Source: an uncultured Coriobacteriaceae bacterium (GTDB lineage: Bacteria > Actinomycetota > Coriobacteriia > Coriobacteriales > Eggerthellaceae). Taken from it: a stretch of DNA of 11,440 nucleotides. Each line of letters opens with the position of its first letter. Positions within the stretch are counted from its first letter, which is position 1. Positions 6,212-11,440 of this stretch are shown here, piece after piece. The stretch covers positions 1 to 11,440 of the forward strand of contig URRZ01000069.1 in the NCBI GenBank assembly GCA_900550385.1, given 5' to 3'. The position numbers were made by a program, and so were the translations under genes. The notes under the pieces were generated by a model. It did not search any database. It was not told the origin of the DNA and was given only the letters and a program-made list of their open reading frames with translations.

Positions 6212-8386
6212 CTAGGCTTCCTTGCTGACGCCGTCCAAGTACTCCGCGATCGCCGCCATGAAGGCCTCGCCGTAGCGGGCGAGCTTCGTCTGGCCCACGC
6301 CGGACACCTCGAGGAACTCCTCGTCGGTGCGCGGGATCTTCGCGCACATGTCGTACAGGGCGGCGTCCGAGAACACGATGTAGGGCGGCACGTCCGCTTC
6401 GTCGGCGATGCGCTTGCGCACCTCGCGCAGCCGCATGAACAGGCTGCCTTGGAACTGCTGGTAGGTCATCCCCACCGCCGACGCGAATGCGGCGCCCTTC
6501 GAGCCGGCAGCCGCCTCCTCCGCAGACGAAGCAGCAGCCCGGGCGGCGGCGCCCTTCGGTTTCGCCGCCTGGCGCGGGATGCGCTTCACCGCAAGCCGGA
6601 AATCCGCATCCCCCGCCTCGCGGAAACGCGGCCCCAGCCCCACCAAGGGGAACTTTCCCTCGGAGATCTCCAGGTAGCCCTGCGAGGCTAGCAGCTCGAT
6701 AACCTCTTTGACCTGCTCCTTCGACGCGTCCGTCACGCCGTAGTTCTTCGCTTTGTCCAGCCCGAACTCCAAAAGCTTCTCGGGCTTCGCCCCGCGCAGC
6801 ACATCGGCGACCATCCCCTTGCCAAACCGCCCGCGCAGCTCGTGCACGCACCGAAGCACCGACCGCGCCAATTCCGTGACGTCTACGGTTTCGAATCCCC
6901 CATCGCAGTTGGAGCAGCAACGACGCGGCCGCCCATCAGGCCTCGACCCATCCGATTCGTGCGAAGCGCGAACACCCTCTTCAAGAAAGACGACGGGATG
7001 GTTGCCTTCAACCAAAGAAGAGCCGCTTGCTCCGGAAGCGAGGGGCTCCGCGCGCAGTTCCGCACGGTCAACGGTCCGGGGGACCGTTGACAAACTCATT
7101 TCCCGCCCGAGCGGGCGCTCCAGCGGACGGTTCGCGCGAGCCCAGGACTGTTTGAGCACGGAACCCCTCGCTTCCGGAGCCCGAGCGACCCCCTCCTCCC
7201 CAAAGTAGCGCAGGATGTAGTCCCGCAGACATTCCGTCGTCAGGCAATACCCGCACATCGCCTCGAGCAGCCGGCGCTGGGTGGCACGCACCGCATCCGC
7301 CTCCCCGGGCGTGAGCTCCTCGTTGCCGGAATCCCTCTCGACGAAATAGCGGCACGTGCCTATGTCGGAATCGTTCCAGAACAGCAGGCACTCCGCCGGC
7401 TCGCCGTCGCGCCCGGCGCGGCCGGCTTCCTGGTAGTACGCCTCGATGCTCACGGGCATGTTGTGATGGAGCACGTAGCGCACGTTCGATTTGTCGATGC
7501 CCATGCCGAACGCATTGGTGGCAACCATCACCGGCTCGTCATCGACGATGAACGAGCGCTGGTTGCGCTCGCGCTCCGCAGCGGAAAGCCCCGCATGGTA
7601 GCGCGTCGCCTTCACGCCGGCGGCGACCAGCGCCTCCTGGACGCGTTCGACGTCCTTGCGGGTGGAGCAGTACACGATGCCGCTTTCGGAGGCATGCTCC
7701 AGCGCATAGGATGCGATGCGCGCGATCTTCCTCTTCGCATCGAGACGCTCGACCCCGAAGTAGAGGTTCGCCCTGTCGAACCCCGTAACCACGCGATACG
7801 GATCGCGCAGCCCCAGCAGGCGCACGATGTCCTCCCTCACGCGCTCGGTCGCCGTCGCTGTAAGCGCCGCAACCGCAGGGCGGCAGGGCAGCTGCGCGAT
7901 GAAATCGCCGATGCCCAGGTACGAGGGGCGGAAATCCTGGCCCCATTGCGACACGCAGTGGGCCTCGTCGACCGCCACCAGCGAAATGCGCGCCTTGCGG
8001 GAGAAATCCAGGAACCTCGGATCGTCCAGGCGCTCCGGGGCGATGTAGACCACCTGCAGCGAGCCCTGAAGCGCGCGCCTGAGCACCCCGGCCTGCGCGT
8101 CCGGCAAAAGCGTGGAGTTCAGGTAGGCGGCGCTCACCCCCGCGTCGACGAGGGCGCGCACCTGGTCCCCCATGAGCGACACCAAAGGGCTCACCACCAG
8201 CGCGACGCCCTCCAGCACCGTGGCCGGGATCTGGTAGCACAGCGACTTGCCCGCGCCCGTGGGCATGACGGCCAATGCGTCGCGGCCGTCGAGCAGCGCC
8301 CCGATGACGCCTTCCTGCCCCGGGCGGAACGCGCTGTACCCGAAGTGCCGCTTGAGCGCCTCGCACGCTGAAGCCATGTTCGACAT
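6212..8386 (-). CDS. recQ: ATP-dependent DNA helicase RecQ with an in-frame insert
   Basis: This is a 3'-to-5' superfamily 2 helicase for recombination and fork repair. From Met1 at 8386 it is 724 residues. Motifs are MPTGAGKS (41-48, Walker A), DEAH (140-143), LTATAT (175-180), and QEAGRAGRDG (319-328). The zinc-binding subdomain has C386 (TEC), then C490, C491 and C494; RecQ-C winged helix is about 500-600, an Ala/Lys-rich linker 605-635, and HRDC about 640-716. Between YFGEE and CCSNC lie about 91 additional residues (399-489, DNA 6920-7192), where E. coli RecQ has only a few. This insert contains palindromic element B. The start at 8386 has AAAGG nine bases upstream; TTG at 8419 and ATG at 8377 are alternatives. 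At about 724 residues it is longer than the 610 of E. coli RecQ, mainly because of the insert and the linker. Confidence 0.95.
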   Translation of the reverse strand: MSNMASACEALKRHFGYSAFRPGQEGVIGALLDGRDALAVMPTGAGKSLCYQIPATVLEGVALVVSPLVSLMGDQVRALVDAGVSAAYLNSTLLPDAQAGVLRRALQGSLQVVYIAPERLDDPRFLDFSRKARISLVAVDEAHCVSQWGQDFRPSYLGIGDFIAQLPCRPAVAALTATATERVREDIVRLLGLRDPYRVVTGFDRANLYFGVERLDAKRKIARIASYALEHASESGIVYCSTRKDVERVQEALVAAGVKATRYHAGLSAAERERNQRSFIVDDEPVMVATNAFGMGIDKSNVRYVLHHNMPVSIEAYYQEAGRAGRDGEPAECLLFWNDSDIGTCRYFVERDSGNEELTPGEADAVRATQRRLLEAMCGYCLTTECLRDYILRYFGEEGVARAPEARGSVLKQSWARANRPLERPLGREMSLSTVPRTVDRAELRAEPLASGASGSSLVEGNHPVVFLEEGVRASHESDGSRPDGRPRRCCSNCDGGFETVDVTELARSVLRCVHELRGRFGKGMVADVLRGAKPEKLLEFGLDKAKNYGVTDASKEQVKEVIELLASQGYLEISEGKFPLVGLGPRFREAGDADFRLAVKRIPRQAAKPKGAAARAAASSAEEAAAGSKGAAFASAVGMTYQQFQGSLFMRLREVRKRIADEADVPPYIVFSDAALYDMCAKIPRTDEEFLEVSGVGQTKLARYGEAFMAAIAEYLDGVSKEA
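7029..7180 (-). repeat. Palindromic element B inserted in frame within recQ
   Basis: Positions 7029-7050 and 7159-7180 are reverse complements over 22 bp except C7046 against A7163, which becomes a G-U pair in the recQ mRNA. Inside, AGGACTGTTTGAGC (7144-7157) and AGTTCCGCA (7056-7064) are the complements of the two core words in palindrome A (40-53 and 62-70), next to the corresponding arms. It encodes residues 403-453 of RecQ, within a segment that has no counterpart in standard RecQ. It has no transposase gene. The architecture, with long arms and nested stems plus a retained reading frame, resembles in-frame palindromic elements such as those of Rickettsia. Confidence 0.75.
7067..7091. repeat. 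Perfect 11-bp hairpin nested in element B
   Basis: GTCAACGGTCC (7067-7077) and GGACCGTTGAC (7081-7091) are exact inverted repeats with a 3-base loop. A second stem, CGCCCG with CGGGCG (7104-7109 and 7112-7117), lies beside it. Both are inside the recQ coding sequence and within the outer 22-bp arms, so the transcript could fold into a multi-stem structure. Confidence 0.8.
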
Positions 8387-8523
8387 AGGACCCAGCCTTT
8401 CCCGCATTTCCCAATGCAAACGCTGCAGGCATCCGGCATGCCCGCCGCCGATCGCCTCCCGCCATCTTACCGCAGCGCGGCTCGGTTTTTCTCACGGGGC
8501 TCCAACGGTAATTTCCCCTGATC

Positions 8524-8554
8524 TTGCCCACAACCGCCGCATATTCGCTACACT
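8524..8554 (+). promoter_or_regulatory. Candidate promoter for xpt
   Basis: TTGCCC (8524-8529) and TACACT (8549-8554) are separated by 19 bp, slightly long. Transcription would start near 8561, leaving a leader of about 53 bases. No purine riboswitch fold is visible in that leader, unlike the Bacillus xpt case. Confidence 0.4.
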
Positions 8555-8613
8555 GGCCTTACGCGGTTTTAACGCGCATCCAACGTAAGCGCACCATGGG
8601 GGAAAGGTTCACG

Positions 8614-9189
8614 ATGAGGCTTCTGGAAGAGCGCATCCGCCAAGACGGCGTGGTGAAGAGCGGCGACGTGCTGAAAGTGGATTCGTTCCTGAACCATCAG
8701 ATGGACGTGGCGCTGTTCACCGAGATGGCGCGCGAATGGCACCGCCACTTCGCCGACAAGCCCATCGACAAGATCCTCACCATCGAGGCGTCCGGCATCG
8801 GCATCGCCGCCATCGCGGGCTCCATCTTCGGCGTGCCGGTGGTGTTCGCAAAGAAGAGCCAAAGCATCAACCTCGACGGCACGGTGTACTGCACCCGCAT
8901 CCAAAGCTTCACACACGGCAAGATCTTCGACGTGATCGTGTCGAAGAAGTTCATCGGGCCTGACGACCACGTGCTGATCCTCGACGATTTCATGGCCAAC
9001 GGCTGCGCCATGAACGGCCTCATCGAGGTGTGCGAGTACGCCGGCGCCAGCATCGAGGGCATCGGCATCGCCATCGAGAAGGGCTTCCAGCAAGGTGGCG
9101 ACCAGCTGCGCGAGCGCGGCTACGATGTGTGCTCGCTCGCCATCGTCGATGCGATGGACCCCGAGACCGGCGAGATCACGTTCCGGTAG
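8614..9189 (+). CDS. xpt: Xanthine phosphoribosyltransferase
   Basis: This is a cytoplasmic purine-salvage enzyme, converting xanthine and PRPP to XMP and pyrophosphate. The 191-residue protein aligns by eye along its length with B. subtilis Xpt (194 residues): LKVDSFLNHQ at 20-29, LTIEASGIG at 55-63, PVVFAKK at 75-81, the PRPP-binding loop VLILDDFMANG at 120-130, and GASIEGIGIAIEKGFQ at 144-159. The start at 8614 fits the Bacillus N-terminus and has GGGGGAAAGG upstream. The in-frame ATG at 8596 would add six residues and has a poorer ribosome-binding site. It is divergent from recQ and monocistronic, ending before a strong terminator at 9212-9239. Confidence 0.95.
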   Translation: MRLLEERIRQDGVVKSGDVLKVDSFLNHQMDVALFTEMAREWHRHFADKPIDKILTIEASGIGIAAIAGSIFGVPVVFAKKSQSINLDGTVYCTRIQSFTHGKIFDVIVSKKFIGPDDHVLILDDFMANGCAMNGLIEVCEYAGASIEGIGIAIEKGFQQGGDQLRERGYDVCSLAIVDAMDPETGEITFR

Positions 9190-9211
9190 GCGCCCTCGAA
9201 ACCCCGCAAGG

Positions 9212-9239
9212 AAATGGCGGCCTCGTGGCCGCCATTTTT
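9212..9239 (+). terminator. Intrinsic terminator of xpt
   Basis: An 11-bp perfect stem (9212-9222 with 9227-9237, AAATGGCGGCC and its complement) with a TCGT tetraloop ends in a five-T run (9235-9239). It lies 22 bp after the xpt stop codon. Confidence 0.9.
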
Positions 9240-9271
9240 CTAAGCCCTCGTCTCGTTCGCAGCATCGGCGC

Positions 9272-9298
9272 GTTCCGCCGCCGGCAGGCTGGCGGAAC
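9272..9298 (-). terminator. Hairpin directly after dnaE, without a U-run
   Basis: GTTCCGCC (9272-9279) and GGCGGAAC (9291-9298) form an 8-bp perfect stem with an 11-base loop, starting one base beyond the dnaE stop codon on the minus strand. No U-run follows in the dnaE direction, so it may protect the 3' end or support factor-dependent termination rather than act alone. Confidence 0.45.
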
Positions 9299-9299
9299 C

Positions 9300-11440
9300 C
9301 TACGACGCCATGAAGACGGACCGGCCGAACAGATCCTGGATCTCGGACCTCATCACAGGCGACGATGCGTCCACCGTCACCGGCAGCTCGGCGCGGAACT
9401 TGCGGCCGTCGGCCTGGCTGACGAACAGCACCACGCCGTCGCGCCCCGGGTACGATTTCAAGATGCGGTTCAGCTTCGTCGAGGTGCTCTGGTTCACCTC
9501 CGATGACGCCAGCTTGATCTCGAGGCGCTGCGGGCGCGCGTCCTCCTCGGAAAGCTCGATGACCTCCACCTCGAACGCCATGATCTGGTTGCCGCGATCG
9601 TTATGCTCGAACTTGCCCTTCACCTTCACGATGGCATCCTCTTGGATGGCGTCGGCGAAGTCCTCGTACTTGAAGGTGATCGCCTCGATGGAGCCCGTGG
9701 TGTCCTCCAGCGTGAATGTGGCCATCTTGGTGCCGCGCTTGGTCAGCTTCACCACCACGTTCGAGATCATGCCCACGAACACGGCCGACTTGATCTCCTT
9801 CTCGCGGTCGGCAAGATCGCCGATCTGCCATTTGGTCATATGCGAGATGGCGTTCTCATAGGGGCGCAGCGGATGGTCCGAGACGTAGATCTTCATGATC
9901 TCCTTCTCGTAGGCAAGAAGCTGGCGCTTGGGCCACTCCACGCCGTCGGGCTCGGGCACGTCCTCCTCGAAACCGGAATCCGGATCGTCCGCGAACATGT
10001 CGAACATGCTCACCTGGCCGCGGTCGCGGTCCTTCTGGCGCTTGGACGCGCTTTCCAGAAGCGGCGTCTCGTCGACGAAGTACATCAGCTGCCGGCGCGT
10101 GTAGCCCGTCGAGTCGAACGCGCCGCCCTTGATGAGCGCTTCGAGCGTCTTTCGGTTGTAGCACTTTGCATCGACGCGGTTCACGAAGTCGTGCAAGCTG
10201 GTGAACGGGCCGTTCTTCTCGCGCTCATCGATAATCTCGTCCGCCACGTTGCGACCGACGCCGCGCACGCCGACCAGGCCGAAACGGATGCCGTTCTCAA
10301 CCGGCGTGAACTCGGCGTTCGACGAGTTGATATCCGGCGGCAGCACGGGCGTGCCGTTGTGATTGCAGCTGGAGATATAGCGGATCAAGCGGTCGGTATT
10401 GCCCATATAGCTGGACAACACTGCAGCCATGTACTCGTTCGGGTAATGCGCCTTCAGATAGGCGGTGCGCATAACCAGGATCGAGTACGCAGCCGAATGC
10501 GATTTGTTGAACGCGTACTTTGCGAACTTCTCCGCGTCGTCCCAGATCTTCTTCGCGATCTCAAGCGAGTACCCGTTCTCGACCGCGCCGTTGTTCCAGT
10601 CCTCCTGCAGCATGCGCATGATGTCGAGCTTCTTCTTGCCCATTGCCTTACGCAGCTTGTCTGCCTTACCGGCGGAAAAGCCGCTCATGACCATGGACAC
10701 CTGCATGATCTGCTCTTGGTACACCATGGTGCCATAGGTTTCCTCAAGCACCGGGCGCAGACGCTCGTCGTAGTAGTGCACGGGCGTTTTACCGCTTGCC
10801 ACCTTGACATAGTCGTCGACCATGCCGGACTCCAACGGGCCCGGGCGGTTCAGGGCGATCGAAGCCACGATGTCGCTGAACCTCTTCGGTGGCAGACGCG
10901 CGAACAGGCTCACGTACAAGCCGCCCTCGACCTGGAACAGGCCGTCCATGTTACCCGAACGCATGAGGGCGAACGCCGCCTCATCATCGGTGGGAATCTC
11001 CTCGGGAATGATCTTGCGACCCGTGGTCATCTCCACGTTGCGGCACGCGCGCGAAAGCACGCCCAACGTACGCAGGCCCAAGAAGTCCATCTTCAGCAAA
11101 CCCAGGTCAGGCGTATAGTGACCGTCATATTGCGTAATAATGCCGCCGCCTTTGGTATCGCGCTTCATGGGAACATGGTCGGCCATGGGGTCGCGGCAAA
11201 TAATAGTCGCGCATGCGTGCACGCCCTCGCCGCGCACATTGCCTTCAATCGAGCGTGCAGCGTCGACGACTTCTTTGGTTTCGGGCTCCTCGTCGTAAGC
11301 CTTCTTGAAATCGGGATTCGCATCGAGCGCCTTGTCGATCGTGATGCCCAATTCGTCGCCGACCATTTTGCACAATCGGTCGCCCACACTATAAGGCTGG
11401 CCAAGCACGCGAGCCGCGTCGCGAATGGCGTTCTTCGCCT
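9300..11440 (-). CDS. dnaE: DNA polymerase III alpha subunit, N-terminal part outside the window
   Basis: This is the replicative polymerase subunit. About 712 complete codons are visible, and the frame is open to the right edge (AKNAIRDAARVLG just before 11400). The PHP domain and the first two palm aspartates lie beyond the window. Visible parts include KMDFLGLRTL with the third catalytic Asp (codon 11087-11085), the fingers with YQEQIMQVSMVMSGFSAG, tandem helix-hairpin-helix FGLVGVRGVGRNVADEI, and a beta-clamp-type motif QVSMFDMF (codons 10016-9993). The OB domain includes AVFVGMISNV and TFTLEDTTGSIEAI. A short C-terminal domain ends in FGRSVFMAS and TAG (9302-9300). The order matches DnaE-type (not PolC) enzymes. 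No disruption is seen in the visible part. Confidence 0.97.
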   Translation of the reverse strand, partial: AKNAIRDAARVLGQPYSVGDRLCKMVGDELGITIDKALDANPDFKKAYDEEPETKEVVDAARSIEGNVRGEGVHACATIICRDPMADHVPMKRDTKGGGIITQYDGHYTPDLGLLKMDFLGLRTLGVLSRACRNVEMTTGRKIIPEEIPTDDEAAFALMRSGNMDGLFQVEGGLYVSLFARLPPKRFSDIVASIALNRPGPLESGMVDDYVKVASGKTPVHYYDERLRPVLEETYGTMVYQEQIMQVSMVMSGFSAGKADKLRKAMGKKKLDIMRMLQEDWNNGAVENGYSLEIAKKIWDDAEKFAKYAFNKSHSAAYSILVMRTAYLKAHYPNEYMAAVLSSYMGNTDRLIRYISSCNHNGTPVLPPDINSSNAEFTPVENGIRFGLVGVRGVGRNVADEIIDEREKNGPFTSLHDFVNRVDAKCYNRKTLEALIKGGAFDSTGYTRRQLMYFVDETPLLESASKRQKDRDRGQVSMFDMFADDPDSGFEEDVPEPDGVEWPKRQLLAYEKEIMKIYVSDHPLRPYENAISHMTKWQIGDLADREKEIKSAVFVGMISNVVVKLTKRGTKMATFTLEDTTGSIEAITFKYEDFADAIQEDAIVKVKGKFEHNDRGNQIMAFEVEVIELSEEDARPQRLEIKLASSEVNQSTSTKLNRILKSYPGRDGVVLFVSQADGRKFRAELPVTVDASSPVMRSEIQDLFGRSVFMAS

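Noticed and set aside
6920..7192. Sequencing or assembly error, or an intein, in recQ
   Set aside because: The frame is preserved on both sides and a palindrome with related sequence is seen elsewhere, so simple error is unlikely. The segment is too short and lacks the splice-junction residues of an intein.
8387..8419. TTG start for recQ at 8419
   Set aside because: It lacks a clear ribosome-binding site and adds 11 residues not seen in RecQ N-termini. AAAGG fits the ATG at 8386 better, though this is not certain.
8420..8613. Purine riboswitch upstream of xpt
   Set aside because: Bacillus xpt has a guanine riboswitch, but here the predicted leader is only about 53 bases and no three-way-junction pattern was found.

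Overview
The window is GC-rich, densely coding DNA from an actinobacterium. The protein set (GatCA, a RecQ-HRDC helicase, a Bacillus-like xanthine phosphoribosyltransferase, DnaE, and a PadR/DUF1700/DUF4097 cassette) and the style of the intergenic DNA suggest a gut Coriobacteriia, most likely Eggerthellaceae (Eggerthella/Gordonibacter-like). This placement is by recognition only; no search was run. No rRNA, tRNA, CRISPR array, transposase or phage gene was seen.

Layout, left to right. Positions 1-206 are non-coding and hold a long near-perfect palindrome (12-102). gatA (207-1730) and gatC (1730-2041) form a translationally coupled minus-strand pair for tRNA-dependent amidation; gatB is not in the window. 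A PAP2-family membrane phosphatase (2151-2831, minus) lies upstream of them. A 585-bp non-coding stretch (2832-3416) holds repeats, a dyad and a C10 tract in front of a small DUF1648 membrane protein (3417-3785, plus). A plus-strand operon follows: padR (3992-4306), DUF1700/HAAS membrane protein (4303-5205) and DUF4097 beta-strand-rich protein (5189-6211). Its genes overlap, and a strong promoter overlaps three 14-bp direct repeats that probably form the PadR operator. recQ (6212-8386, minus) converges on the operon with no bases between the stop codons. xpt (8614-9189, plus) diverges from recQ and ends in a clear intrinsic terminator. The C-terminal two thirds or so of dnaE (9300-11440, minus) runs off the right edge.

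The core genes are ordinary housekeeping functions. The most unusual signal is in recQ. About 91 codons are inserted in frame into the zinc-binding subdomain, and this insert contains a 152-bp palindromic element (22-bp arms, one mismatch). That element shares two ordered core words, GCTCAAACAGTCCT and TGCGGAACT, with the intergenic palindrome at 12-102. The two look like members of one palindromic repeat family, one of them inserted in a coding gene and still translated, comparable in style to the Rickettsia palindromic elements. Secondary signals are the PadR operator array, a possible slippage-prone C10 promoter spacer before the DUF1648 gene, and roughly 20-bp-periodic repeats at 3006-3071.
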